From Puffinus mauretanicus (lineage: Eukaryota > Chordata > Aves > Procellariiformes > Procellariidae): a stretch of 64,000 bases of DNA. Positions 27,623 to 41,300 of this stretch are shown piece by piece. Every line of letters starts with the position of its first letter. Position 1 is the first letter of the stretch. Where the stretch lies: NCBI GenBank assembly GCA_023333565.1, contig JAJKFH010001865.1, positions 7,812,001 to 7,876,000 on the forward strand, read 5' to 3'. The notes below the pieces were generated by a model. The model was not told the origin of the DNA. It did no database searches and saw only the letters and a list, made by a program, of their open reading frames with translations. Both the position numbers and the translations under genes were made by a program.

Positions 27623-30600
27623 AATGAGGAATACAAAGAAGCAAGCGAATATTAGTCACCACAGTAGGCAGTTGTCTTCAGCATAACAGCTGCCTATACA
27701 TTGTCAAGTTAATCATAGGTGAGGTGACAAAAAAGTTCTAAGGAAAGGTTTGAAGCAGAATAATAAATTGTTTCAGTCTGAATCAGTAGCATGCTCTTTC
27801 CACATACAAGGGAAAGTCATGGCAGAAGTAAGATCACTGAGAAAGAAAGCAATGAACAAAAATAGATGGGCAAAGCAAACAAGAGCTGATATCTGAGCAC
27901 CATTTAAAATATAAAATGCAACATTCAATACTTCAAAAAGGCTTTGAGAAAAAGCAAAAGCTTTGTGTTCTACACCACTAAGAAGGCAGACCCAAGAACA
28001 GGTAGATGATTAGAGCAACAAACTAGAAAAATAATCTTTCATCAGTATTTTGAATAGCTTCAAGCTGGGTGAGATTTTATTTATCAAGATCAGAGAAAGA
28101 GATTTTGCAATTGCAAGGAGCAAATTGTAGCTATGCATCTTTTATTGAGAAAGTTGCACCTCAAGGTAACTTTCTAGACAGAATTAGCTATATTTAAACA
28201 CTGGACAGATGTGAAGATCCTGAGAAAGGGCAAAATTGAGCAATAAGGGATGGATGAGAATGTAGCGGCTTGCCCAGAATAATTAGAGTAAACCAATAAA
28301 GATTAAAACTTGCTTAAGTTTAGGTGATTAGACATTGAACAGATGTCTGAAAGACAGGGAAGACGTTTAAGTTGGACGAAGATCCAGAGAGAGGGTAAAT
28401 CTGTGAGTCATCAGCACAGAGCAGATCCTGAATTTATTATTTCACAAACATAATTTTCCAGACATTACGTACATACAGAATATGGCAGGAAATAATTACG
28501 CCCAACTGCAGATCACCAGCATCCCTACTGTGAGAGTCATGCCTAGGATGAACTATACAACTGATAAAACTCACCGTAGTAACCTTTGAGAGACAAGGAC
28601 TTACTGATGTTGGTAAATTTTGTTGACTAATAACTATTACCATCAAAATCTTAATGAAAAAAGAACTTCCCTTTCCATCCTAAATGTGATTATTCATATT
28701 TTAAAATTATCATGTAGTGAAGGGATGATGTGAATATACATTTATATCTTTGTTACTATTGATAAACACAGAACTTAAATTCATAGGGAATTACCAGTAT
28801 GAAAAAAATATAATACATATCACTAATGTAGAAAAAATGAAACATCCTTGTACAGAATGTGCAGAAATGTGACAAAAGACTCAAATTCTACACATTGAAC
28901 AAAAGATATTAACAGCAATGGGTTGTGTCAAACAAATCTACCCTACAGCTATCATATGAGATATGAGCTCCTTGAAAAAATAAGCAACACCAGGAAAATC
29001 AGTTAAAAGTCATACAAAAGGAATCAGGGAAGACTTTTTGTGAGAAACACATTAATTATGGAAAAGTAGAAAAATGCTATTTATTTGCACAGATATGCTT
29101 TGGTGTGAAATATGCTCTTATGAAAAAACATCTAATACACTATTTGTCTTAAATTCATCAACTGTCTTCTGCCTCAGAATAAACTTTCACCACTAAGTGC
29201 TGCATTTTCTGCCAAAAGTTATGAAATTTTCTTCTGAAATCTGGTATTTCTGTATATCACATAATAATAAATCAAAATAGCAAAAGCCACAGGACAAGAA
29301 GTGAAATCCTTGAGCAAGGAGAAGTGCAGGACGAAGGAAACTGCAGAATGAACTCAAGTCAACACAGTAAAGGAGGAGGGGGCTGCAATGGAAGTTGAAC
29401 TATGAGCTGTGAGGAGGTTATGGGGTTCTCCACCTTGGCTCTCAAGGAATATGAAAACAAGCATCAAATTTAATAGGTGGATCAAACAAAGAAAACCAAA
29501 AATCTTCAAGCAACCAGAAGCTAAAAGTTCCAGTTTAGTCTTACTGAGTGCAGCAGGTGTGATTGCCTCAGGCAAGCAAGAAATGTGCACAGAAGGCAGA
29601 CAGCTCATCATCTTCAAATCCCAAGCACACTATCTTGAGGACAGATTGACTGAACTGGATAAATTCAAAAAGACAAAGTAGCATACTGATAAAGTTTGCA
29701 GGGACATCATAAAGCAGTCATATCTCCACCCTAGCAGGCTGTGTGCTACTAAGGAGTATGGACATCTCAAGTCAGCAGGGCATTGACTCCTGCCAAGGCA
29801 AAAAACCAACCAAACCACAAATGGGACTTTGTGTGAACACCAGATCATCACACAAAGGAGGATCTGACTCAGTCACCCCTTGAAAACCAGGATGGAATCT
29901 GATCAGAAGGGACAAGATATGGAAAATGTTATTGTCAGATACAAAATAAGTGGGAGTTGCATGTCGATTTTCCCTCTGACAATATGCGGTAGGGCCACAA
30001 AGAGAGTGAGCTGTTGACTGTGGTCCATATGGGCACCAGCGACAAAGGGAGAGAAGGCAGCAATGTGCAGAAAGGGATCTGCAATATGGAATCAAGCATA
30101 ATCACTTAAGACTGAGAGGCTGCAAATGATTCCACAGTTAGAGATGAAGACAGACAAACCCTGTATTCCTAAGAAAAGGAGGTGGCAAAAAAATCTTCTT
30201 TAAAATTCTTATACAAAAGGAACGAGACCATAGCCATATTATATGTATGTTTCCACACAAATCTTAGAAAGTCAACAAGACAAGAAGGATGAAGTGATAC
30301 ACCTGATTTTAAGTAACAATTGATGTACAGGGCATCTCGAAAATCTTGCTCAATGGAAGATTTATCAGGCTAAACATTAAAGGAATTTCATAATGTGGTA
30401 AAGGGACTATAGTAAGACTTACCTTAAAAAGAAGAGGCAAATACATAGAAAAGAGCAGTCAAAAGAATAAAATACTCTTAAGTGGAAACTATATGAATTT
30501 TATTGAAGTATAAACTATATCAAGTGTTCAGAATGCAAGCAAACTATGGAAATACATTTATTTTGAATCTATTCACTTAAATTGATTCTCAACAATCATT

Positions 30601-32546
30601 AATTTTCCTTGCCCTTCATTGACTCTTTCCACTTTCTCAAGTCTTTCTATAACAGAGAAGCTCAATCAGAAAAGTAAGTTTTCACATCAAGCAATATTAC
30701 TTCCCAGTCCTGTGAGGGGATGCACATTTGTACCAGGCTTAAAATTGTATTTCACACTCTTACTACATATGTGTATATTTGAACTCAACAAATTTAATCC
30801 TGTCAAATTTATTTGAAAATCCAAAGTATTCGTCAAAACTGAAAGCAGTTCCAACAATTTCTCCAAGGGGAATTCTATGCCTCTATTCCTCTTCTCCCAA
30901 GGGAAAGCAGTATGCAATTGAGACATACCTCTTTTCCCTATTTTTTGTAACATACATTATAGGTATCAAAAACCTTGAGTATATGTATCTTTTTGTATTG
31001 TACAAACATAACAAAAAATTCCTTGAGCAAACACTAACAGTTATACAGGGAACATCACTGCACTGATAGAGACAGACAATATACTGTAAAGCCTCTGACT
31101 TGGCTGCTTGATATAGCAAGGACAGTGAACAGAAATGACAATGTGAGTTTAAGTTTCAATTTTGGATTCAAATAAAAATTCAGTTAATTTCATATATTCT
31201 TAATACTGTTTTCTGAAAATAAATCTCAACTCGTCTCTCTCAGATCTCCAGGGTAGAAAAAAAAATTAGCACAAATAAAAGCACGTGTAAGTTATCAGAA
31301 CTGACTCTATATTTCATTACTAGTTCTTTCTCTGAACTTCTGTATTATTAACACATATACCTACATATATTATATGTAAGTTTGCTTGTGGCAAAATAGC
31401 TGTAAGAAATCAGATATTAATGTCCTTCCTTCTACCTATCAATTTACCTTTAGACCTCAGGCCTAAACAGGCATTTTTGTATTTCTTTCTTCAGTTGATC
31501 ATTTCCCTCTGATAATGGACATAAGTCAGATGACGGCACTGATTTTTGGATCTGTCAGCAGTCTTTTATGTGGTTCACCAAGTTTCCCATGGTTCATCTC
31601 CAGAGGCAACAGCAAAGGTAGTGAATATAGTCTGAGGGGTTTGTCTTTTCACACACTTCAGGTGTGATCAGACAGCTGGGATGGGAAAATGGCGGTACAT
31701 ATCTCTTACCCTGTTCTGCCTCCTCTCGTGTTCAATGTGCATGTGGTGGATCCAGCTGCACTTTGGCCTGAGTAAGTCTGTCAACTAGTTTGAAGACAGC
31801 ACTTAGCTTTCTGCGTCCTCTTTGAACACTGGTTTTACAGTCTGCTTGGATTCACTGTTGCAAGCCTAATTAGGATCCTCAGCAATGGCAGGCTGGCAGC
31901 CACTATCTAAACAAGATTAAAACGAAGATTGATGAAATGGACAATGAAAAAGTACTTTCAGCCCAAACTTAGCAGTTGGCAGTACGGATACTCAAATGCC
32001 TGAATATGGATGCCTTAAGAGCAAAGACAGTAATGTTCTCTCTGTAATGAAAGACCCATGACCATAATACACCAGGCTGAAATGTAACATGCTCGGCTTG
32101 GAAGTAAATTTAAAAGCTAGCCAGGAGAAGAGCAGCATGAAAAAAGGTCACGTAACTCTGCAGGGGATGTAGATATTTGAAAATCTGGTTTTATTCCAGC
32201 TTGGAATGAAACCCAAGAGTTTTGAAATTCTATGAAAGAGATTTCAGAGCCCAGGCTCTCAGGTAGTCTGCCTGACTATCTTGGAACCACAGACCACAGG
32301 AAACCTGAATTTTTTTGATGGAAAAAACCACTTAGCTGGCTTCAGTCAGGATCTGAGCTCTTACAGTCAATGAAGTTTTTCCAACATTTTACTAATTTAC
32401 AAAACAGAAACCACAGGCTTTCTTCCTTAAATATTGATTCCAACAGCAGCATACTGCTGGCATGATTTCTGCACTACAAGCCCACTTTTTGGCTTACGTA
32501 TGTGTTAGATGAATATATGTGAAATAGTATACAAATAAAACATGCT

Positions 32547-32568
32547 TTTATTTTATTATTATTATTAA
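32547..32568. repeat. (ATT)n microsatellite
   Basis: T/A-rich stretch with about four ATT units. Confidence 0.6.
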
Positions 32569-32599
32569 TTTCAACTTCCTAAAATTACAGCAAACTTTA

Positions 32600-32638
32600 A
32601 AAAAAAAAACAAACACAAAACAAAAAACAAAAAATCAA
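32600..32638. repeat. A-rich low-complexity tract
   Basis: A runs interrupted by single C residues. I looked for a retroposed transcript immediately upstream and did not recognise one. Confidence 0.55.
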
Positions 32639-34375
32639 AGAAGCACAAACCAGATCCACATTTACATTGCTACCATGAGCATGTGCCAAAGAATTACCAG
32701 GGGATATGAAGTGTGGTGTAATTTACACATTTTAAGTGTACATTTTAACCAGCTGAATTGATTTTGCAGGCTCGTCTCTGTGCTGATCTGCAGAATATGG
32801 ACAGGTTCTGCGACTTGGCTTTTCCAACACTAGCTAATGCTTTTAGCTCTAAGGTGCACAGTTCAAACCTGGCAGATGGTTATCACACACTGGTTCTTCA
32901 AAGTTGCCCAATTTAAAGCCTGACAGACAACCACATTGATAAGGAGCAGAGCATGCACCACCTACCCTCCAGACTACCATCCAACTTCATCTGAGACCAA
33001 ACCACCAGAGCATTCAGAGAAACAGATCTTCACTGAGAAGGCAAACATGACTCAGATATTTTGTAAACCACAGAATGGTTTACGGCCAAACTGACACTGT
33101 ACAGCTCAGGTTTGAAGAGCTCACATCGATTTGAACAGCTAAAGAGACAGAAAGTTACATTTTGCCCTTGATAGAACATCAAAGCACCTGGAAAAGTTCT
33201 GACCCAAAGTACCCTGAGGCTTCCATGAGGTACGTCTCTACCATGTTATCACCTGGGGATGCTGGAGATGCCAAGGGGCCCAAATGCAGGGTTCTCCGTG
33301 AAGCAGGAATTCTGTAGACCCAACAGCACCTCTCTCCTGAGAGAAGAAAATTTCAGTGCTACAGTGTTTATTTATGAAAAACGTATCTATCTCTGAAAGC
33401 TGCAAGGACTCTCAGGATGCATTATCTCTCTTTGTTCATACATATCCAGGCAATTCAAACATGAACTCTGTTTTAAGATCACACATGAAAAACTTTCATT
33501 CCTCAGAGCATCTCAAAATGCCAAATATGTTATTTTTGAAAGTCTCTTCTAAATTAGAGCTTGTGGGAAGCTGCTTTTATCACTGGTTGATTGAAACTGG
33601 AGAAAGATTGAATCATCCAATTCCTTTTCCCTTTTCCCTCCTCTACTTCCTCCTCAGCACATCTCACTTCTTGTTCAATGCAAAAATGGCACATAACATA
33701 TGTAATAACCTGTGGGATTTTTTTCCACTGTAATCCCACAAAGAAATGCCCAGTCACACAATGAAAATCAGTCTACTTCCCTAAGCTAAGGCAAGCTGGC
33801 ACTGCCTGAAGGCCTTCTTGTGGCCTGTCTCCAACTACCTGAGGAGGATTTAAAAGGAGCCCCTGCTCTGGTGCCTTTATAACCAAATGAATGTCACATG
33901 TGAACCATTCTTCAAGGCTACTTCATTTACCTAATCCCTGAAGAAAGTTGACAAAAATCAATCTCTTAATTTAATCTCTTCTGAATTTGTGTCCATCTAA
34001 CTCCTCAGCAATGCTGGCTCAGAAGCCAGACAAAGCACAAAAGATCAAACAAAACAGAGTGCTTTCCTCTGCTAACACAGCAGGCCAATAGTATCCTCTT
34101 GCAAATTTCCTTTTCCTCTTTTTCTTTCTCCTTGTGTTTTCATGTCCAGCCACTGTTTCTTAAATTAATTTGTGCTGACAGCATAAACTCCTACTGCTTC
34201 CCATTCTTTATTTGCTCTGAAATACAGGAACTTTTGTGAGATAAAAATATTTATTTATCTTAAGACAAACTTTGATTCACTCACCCAGCAAATCTCATGT
34301 GGTTCTCAAGATTACGTTTCAAGAAACCCTAATAGTCTGAAGTACGGTATCACTTTTCAGACTTTGTTTCAGAAA

Positions 34376-34470
34376 AATCATAGAATCATAGAATGGTTTG
34401 GGATGGAAGGGACCTTTAATGATCATCTAGTCCAACCCCGCATTGACCACCTCTTCAATGTTCAGGTTCA
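34376..34470 (-). mobile_element. CR1 LINE 3' tail fragment (D)
   Basis: Minus-strand CR1 3' end with two 'atcatagaat' units and the block 'ggtttgggatggaagggacc', followed by 'gatcatctagtccaaccccg'. Similarity fades at about 34470, well inside the 3' UTR. It carries no coding sequence. The tail type matches copies B, C and G. Confidence 0.92.
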
Positions 34471-37308
34471 TTGATTATCATGTATAACAGCTAGTGCCAC
34501 AGCTAACTGATGGGTGACCACTGAAAGTGCCAGGAGCAAAAGGATGCAGTCTAAATCCCAAAGAAGGGCACCCAGTGACTTCGTGGCAAGTTCTGTCCTA
34601 GAGGATCCTGAAGAGGTAACACCACATGATGCGCTAGCTACTTTTTCATATTACCATGTTTTTTTTGCATTCATCAGAGGACAAATTTTCTGGCTTACAC
34701 CAGCGAATCTGGTCTCAGAAGCCTTAATGTTACCAACGTCCCAAAAGCGGGTTAGCCTGACACACACACTTTAGTACTTGTGTAATTAGCTTTTTCATGA
34801 GCAATAATTAGAGAGGTCTATGGTTTTTTCATTGCAGAATTGGGGTTTACAGCTTTAGTAGCGCTGACTGCCTGGTCACTTCTAAGTAGAGATAAAATGA
34901 GTGAACCTCCAAGGAAGCATAGGGCTTTTATTAAAAGATAGGGCCCTAGTGTGGATGACATAGGAAACCAGTAGATAACATGTTTTTACAAAATCAAAAT
35001 GATACTTTTAACATCTATTCTCACAATCAGCAGAAGCAGCTGTCACTTTCATTTATGGAAATTCTGAGATTAATCACAACCATTAATTAATTTTCTATTT
35101 GAAATGAGAGCATCCAGGACAAAAAACACAAATCTTTTGAAACCATTTATAAATAAACTAAATAATACAAGTCCTAACTAGGGAAAAATTATGTGGGGAG
35201 ATGAGAAACTAATACTGCCTAAAGCTAAAATCAGCGCTTGATCTCAGTAGTCCATAACTCCTTACGCTCTGTGGAGACCACAAAGTCAGATACTGTCTGC
35301 TAAGTACTTCCAAAATAGAATAAATTATCTTACAACAGTCTTCAAAAATATCATTGCTGATTATGAAGTGTCCACAAAAGCAAGCTGAATCTTGAGGTAC
35401 CCATCATTATAGCAATTGTTTCTAATGGTGTACTAAGCATTTTTATTAATGTGCTGTTTATCTATTTGCAGATACTTATCCAATTTGGTTGACCAAATTT
35501 TAAAAGAAAGAATTTAAATTGACACTAAGATTTCTGAATCATATGTGGCAAAAACGTTACAACCAGAATAAAACTACAACATGTATACTGAAAAAAGGAG
35601 AAAAACATGGGAGATCCTGCTCAGCTAAATTTCATAAGCAAACTCCCAGCAAACACTATGAAAGGGGCGATAGGGTATAAACTTCTATCTTTACTTTAGA
35701 GCAAACTAATAAGATAGCTTCATTAGTGCCACAGGGAACATTTTTAAAATAGATTTTTAAATAGACTCATTTCAGTCTAACAGATGGACAAAACAATTTA
35801 GATATTCATTGATTATGAGTCAATTAATTGTGCTTTAGGGTTAGAAACATTCAACACTGAATTCTCATGGTAGCTAGGAAATCAGTTATATTTTAGGGAA
35901 ACCTAGGTAAGCTAATGCACTGGCTATACCTCTATTTACCAGTTGGAAAGAAGGAGGCAGAACAGTTCTGCCAATCAGGCAGCATGACTTTGGAGGAAGA
36001 ATTGGGTTAGAAATAGTTTTATCAGATCTTATCTCCACTTTAAGTTAATCCTCTCTAACTGTCATTTTATTTCAAAAAGACACTCATCCTGTGGCAGTCA
36101 ACTGCATATTAGTGTTGCAGATGTTCAGAGTGGGCTTTTTATAACACCTACATGAATCAGCCACCCTCAGCTCTGCGCAAAATACGTACTTGAATACACT
36201 GACTGTCTCTACCAATGTGTATATAATAGCTTTGTTTCATTAATGTGGGGTTTTTTTTTTTATTATTATTTATTTATTCTGTTTGGCTGGCTGAAGCAAT
36301 TTGCTCTCTACAGGAAGTCATTTATCTCTCAAGAGGAACACAACAGAGGTGTTTATAGTGAAGCTATAAAAGCAGGGAGGAAGGATAAGCAGTAACCAAG
36401 ACTATCAGATCCAATTAAAATCAATGGTATAACAACAGGAGAATATAATTGACTATGATAGCGATTTAAGAAAGCAGGACAAAGAATATCCAACACAAAT
36501 AGAAGAAAAAAAGAATTATTATGTCTTTAAAGATCATCAGGGGAGATCAACCCCTCAGTTATTAGTTTTAGTCCAGAAAACAGCATACCCAGCAAGACCC
36601 CAAAGAAGAGAATGTCAATGACTGAGTCATTAAAAGCCATGTAGAGTAACAGAAAGAAATTTATAGGAAAGCATAACCAAACAGCAAATATTATGAGATT
36701 CTCATAAAGTACATAATACATCTTCTACTCAGGACTTAATCACTAAAGCTCCTCTTCTTTTCTCTCAGATAAATACACTAGTAGTTTAACTATAGTTTTT
36801 GTAAATATTTGTAATAAATTATTTATGCAATTGTAATGAAACTGAAGAGTTGTACTTAGACTCATGCATTCCAAGTTACAGATTGGGATAGGAAGAGAAT
36901 TAAGAATAGAAGAAGAGTTTAAAAGCTCATTGGGTAATTCCAAAATTTAAAGAAAAAAGTAGGTTCAAATCCAGAGTATTGGTCAAAGCTTATATATAGC
37001 AGGGTATTTTTCTTCTTTATTATACTCCAGGAAGAAGAATTTTATTATATAACTACAAAAATTCTGACTGTGTAACTATTTGTACTGATAACAAGACACA
37101 GAGCAATTATAGTCATGCATATTGTCATGCATACATCTATATAAGAAACGTATGGGCATTTTTTATTAACAAAATAAATTTTGTTTTTATAAACAAGATA
37201 GTACATTACAGCGTTTGCTATTGACACCAGAGAGGTAGACCTGGTTCACATCCTGCAATTGTGCTATCCTCTGGCATAGGCTAGAATATCCATGTATAAT
37301 AAATGTCA
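34471..37308. other. 2.8 kb AT-rich DNA without recognised genes
   Basis: No mobile element or gene was recognised. A 64-codon strongly hydrophobic minus-strand open frame (36721-36527) is noted as a curiosity but has no family match that I know. A poly-T/ATT tract lies at about 36247-36280. Confidence 0.5.
36247..36280. repeat. Poly-T / (ATT)n / (TTTA)n tract
   Basis: Eleven or more T residues followed by ATT and TTTA units. It is simple sequence. Confidence 0.65.
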
Positions 37309-38346
37309 CAGAATCATAGAACCATTAAGGTTGGAAGAGACCTCTAAGATCATCGAGTCCAACCATCAACTCAACACCACAATGCCTACTAAACCATGTC
37401 CCTAAGTGCCTCATCTACACATGTTTTAAATACTTCCAGGGATGGTGACTCAACCACTTCCCTTGCCCAGGTTCCCTGGCCTCTTCTAAGGCCTGATCAC
37501 TCTTTCAGTAAAGAAACTTCTCCTAATGTCCAATCTAAACCTCCCTTGGCACAACTTGAGGCCATTTCCTCTCGTCCTATCGCTAGTTACTTGGGAGAAG
37601 AGACCAACACCCACCTCGCTACAACCTCCTGTCAGGTAGTTGTAGAGCGCGATAAGGTCTCCCCTCAACTTCCTCTTCTCCAGGCTAAACAACTCCAGTT
37701 CCCTCAGCTGCTCCTCATAAGACTTGTGCTCCAGGCCCTTCACCAGCTTCGTTGCCCTCCTCTGGACATGCTCCAGCACCTCCATGTCCTTCTTATTGTG
37801 AGGAGCCCAAAACTGAACACAATATTCGAGGTGCGGCCTCACCAGTGCCGAGTACAGGGTCACGATCACCTCCCTGCTCTTGCTGGCCACACTCTTTCTG
37901 ATACAGGCCAGGATGCCGTTGGCCTTCTTGGCCACCTGGGCACACTGCTGGCTCATGTTCAGCCGGCTGTCAACCAGCATCCCCAGGTCCTTTTCCTCCG
38001 GGCAGCTTTCCACCCACTCTTCCCCAAGCCTGTAGTGTTGCCTGGGGTTGTTGTGGCCGAAGTGCAGGACCCGGCACTTGGCCTTGTTGAACCTCATGCA
38101 GTTGGCCTCGGCCCATCGATCCAGCCTGTCCAGGTCCCTCTGCAGAGCCTTCCTATCCTCGAGCAGATCAACACTCCCACCCAACTTGGTGTCGCCTGCA
38201 AACTTACTGAGGGAGCACTCAATCCCCTCATCCAGATCATTGATAAAGATATTGAACAAGACCGGCCCCAGTACTGAGCCCTGGGGAACACCCCTCGTGA
38301 CCGGCCACCAACTGGATTTAACTCCGTTGACCACAACTCTCTGGGC
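37309..38346 (-). mobile_element. CR1 LINE, long 5'-truncated copy (E)
   Basis: Minus-strand CR1 of the same lineage as copies A and F: the plus strand begins 'cagaatcatagaaccattaa' followed by 'ggttggaagagacctctaag'. Similarity to the other long copies ends sharply at about 38345, after the segment that reads 'accacaactctctgggc' on the plus strand. Beyond it, the unrelated 'acatcactaaacac' replaces the expected CR1 sequence. A local rearrangement of about 10 extra bases lies near 37462-37488. Confidence 0.95.
37389..38345 (-). pseudogene. CR1 ORF2 reverse transcriptase remnant (copy E)
   Basis: The frame is open from 38334 to 37486 (282 codons). Counting from the Met at 38334, RT block B ([10 protein letters not shown]) is at residues 15-24 and the catalytic box at 45-48. 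That box reads FAGD: the first catalytic aspartate codon (38194-38196) is glycine. A nonsense change (TAG at 37486-37488) replaces the tryptophan expected in the C-terminal region, and the rearrangement near 37462-37488 also disturbs it. The expected family stop is at 37389-37391. RT block A and everything upstream are lost. The protein could not be an active RT. Confidence 0.9.
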
Positions 38347-41300
38347 ACATCACTAAACACTGTAAATCCAAAATGGAGACAATCAGAAAGAAGAAAAGTG
38401 CAGAAATATGCTGTGACTTTCTTATGTTGTAAAACACACAAATGTTCCAGTTCATATTGACTTTGGACACAAACTTCAATGAGGGTCTCCTTGTACCACC
38501 AGAACCATAGTAAAGGACGTAAAAGCATAGACAGCCACGGCATCATCCTCAGAGTATGTTGTAACATCAGGCAGGCTTTTTTCTCACTTTTCACATCACA
38601 AGTATATGAGTCATGGCTGATGGCAAGATGAGCATGCCTGTATCCTGCTTCTCCTCAGCTGCTGTTATTAGCAACCTTAATTAAGAAACAAAACCAACAC
38701 GCAGCCAACAAAAATGTACCAGCTGAGCTCCAGGCTACTAATATGCAACCTTACTTTTCAGCAACAACAAGGTACAGCCCTAGTTCTAAAATTCATATCA
38801 GCGCAAAGGACCTGCAGACAGCCACCAGCTCCTGTTCTTCTAGATCTTCCCTCTGTGTTGGGATAGATTTCCCATGATGTTTCCTCTTCATTTTAGATAA
38901 TAAAATAAACGACCTTAGGTACAGCAAGCACTGCATTCTGCCCGGAGAACCCCATCTCTACATTGCGAACCTGAATTTCGCTCTCGTCCTGATACTTTCC
39001 TGAAAATACAGGAGCAGGATTGCTTTAGGTTACAGTCATGGTAACGACGCATATGATACAAATCCTTTTAAAGCTGACTTATTTCACCACTAAGACTTAC
39101 TCTCTTCTTTCATTTTTCTGTAACTAAATTGTTTTATCTTTGAACCTGTACCCTATGGTAAGGAAGTGCATATAAAATCTATACCAACATCATGCCGTTC
39201 ATCAAGCATAGAAAAATAACAGGAAATTTCACATCCAGTCATTCAGCCATCAGCTGGATGGCCTATACTCAAGGCTGCAAGAGCATAAAAGTCAAGGAAT
39301 TGGACTGAACGATAAATCCAAGAACTTTCTCAGACTTTTACTGAAAGGTAAAATCTAGAATCCTCCAAGACCCCTGCTTCCCTTCTTGCAGGTTAAAAAA
39401 AGTCAGCAAAGAGATTCTTCTGCTACGTTTAAAGGATGAAAGTTTCAACTTGTTCAGCATTCTGAACGTGTTTTCTGAACATCCCTTTACTAGAGATTTG
39501 GAAGATCCTATGAAGTAAAAAATCCTTTAAGCCTCTAGCTCAGTTTGCAGCCATAAATTCTGGAGAAAGACAAAAAAAGAAGAAGATATATTTCATTACG
39601 TTGTAATTAACAACAGCAAATTACAGTTGAGCATGCTGAATGGGATTTATTCCACCACAAACTATGATGTAGAGAATGGTCTCAGAAAAGGCAAGTATGC
39701 TTTACAGGACAGTGCAGGTCTAAAAAGCTCAAACATTCTTAAAAAAAAATTGGTGAGAAAGGTGACCTTAAAGATTAGAGCATTCAGCTTACTTATAAGA
39801 CAGACAGAGAAGCAAATAGAGTCACTGACAGTGCAAGATCTGATTTTAGCCTTTGAAGACCATCTCTCCTAGATAAATTCCAGTATAATTCTTCATAATC
39901 AACATATACACCTATGATAAAATGATAGGAAAAGGAGATAAAAAATAGCAGTAGGCAAGTTCATATGGCTGCTGCTGATCCTTCACCTTCATCACTGCCA
40001 CCTACAAGAGAACTGCTTGAACAACTGTTGCCTTTAGAGACTTCAGACTTGTATTTTATGTAAATAGGATTGTTTAAAAATTCCCAGAGATCATGAATAA
40101 ACTTTCACAAAGAAAACACTGAAAATTTCTGAAGGAAATGATCATTCATATCTGCATGATGGAAAAATTACCTTTTTCATTATTAGCACCAACTAGCTAC
40201 TAGCTAATACTACATTCAGCAGTGCCCAGAAAATTATGATGTACATACAAATGTGGTAAACCATCAAGTCACCCCTCAGCCTAATGGGAAATCCAACAGG
40301 CTTCCCATGAGACCTGTGGATGCTTTTCCAGTCCATCACTGGATCAGTTCATCACTGCTGAATTCAACTGACAAATCATTTCTCATCCAATCTCCATGGT
40401 GCCTTGACAAGAAGAAACTCTTCAGGTAGCAGAGTTCATTTAAAAACATAAAACCCAGTGTGGGTTTTAGATGGTAGATGAATATGCTTTTACTTTTGCA
40501 GAAAACATATGGATGCACACAAAATAATGTTACTATTTAGCTCTTATGCACTATACACAGGTATGCAGGCATTATTCTTACTTTCTATCACAGGAAGTAG
40601 TAATGAAGTGTGATTCAGTAACACATTCAAAAGTCACATAGCACATGCATGGCAGAAGATGACAATTCAACTTTCCTAAATCCCAATTTGATGCTTGTTC
40701 CTGAATGTACCTGGGACTGGCAGCCTATGGCACATATGTGAAAGCAAACCAGCAGATTCTAAATGGCAAAAAATCAAAAGCTCAGATTTACAAGATTTTA
40801 AAGAGGCATCTGTGGCAAACAGTAGCTAATAGATGTGCCGCAAATAAAGGCAAGGTAATACCTAGAACATGCAGTTAAGGGATGCATTAGATGATAATGT
40901 CTTCTCCAGAGCTAATTACGTGGACTTGATCTCTATCTGGAGTCCTCCACCTCTCCCTGCTATATATGTTATCTGTCCACATGTGAACAAAAACCACTGC
41001 TATCTGCTTCCACTAGAAACTATAGAATTTTTGCCACAGGTTTCAGTGGAAGTAGCACCCAGATACATCAGATTCTTAACTCCTATTTTCAGCTGCATTC
41101 ACTTCACCTCATGTCTGTATATCATGCTTTTGACTAAAGACAGGACAATTTTCTTTATTAATTCAAAGAAAGAGAAGAACAAAACAGCCAAATGTCATCG
41201 TAACATTCCTTAGGATACATGTAAAACCCAATGACCACAGCATCATAGAATAAGGTTTTGTATTAAAAAAAAAAAAAAAAAGACGACTGAGCTTCCATGA

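Larger units (their letters stand above)
24221..34375. other. 10 kb AT-rich DNA, no confirmed gene
   Basis: Mostly AT-rich sequence. Two weak signals stand out. One is a minus-strand open frame ending at a good splice donor near 24.65 kb. The other is a plus-strand stretch near 29.9-30.1 kb that slightly resembles the SGNH-esterase part of CR1 ORF1. A purine-rich interval spans about 27.3-28.4 kb. None is strong enough to call as a gene. Confidence 0.45.

Noticed and set aside
33356..33733. 125-codon plus-strand open frame
   Set aside because: No family resemblance, biased toward Ser, Leu, Phe and His, and no promoter or splice context. It is consistent with a chance ORF in 64 kb of AT-rich DNA.
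40869..41213. 114-codon plus-strand open frame upstream of a poly-A run
   Set aside because: I considered a retrogene because of the A17 run about 50 bp downstream, but the peptide matches nothing I know and no poly-A signal or target duplication was seen.
41239..41256. CR1-like tail string 'catcatagaataaggtt'
   Set aside because: Only the tail-like bases match. The conserved 'ggttggaa...gacc...tccaacc' block does not follow.
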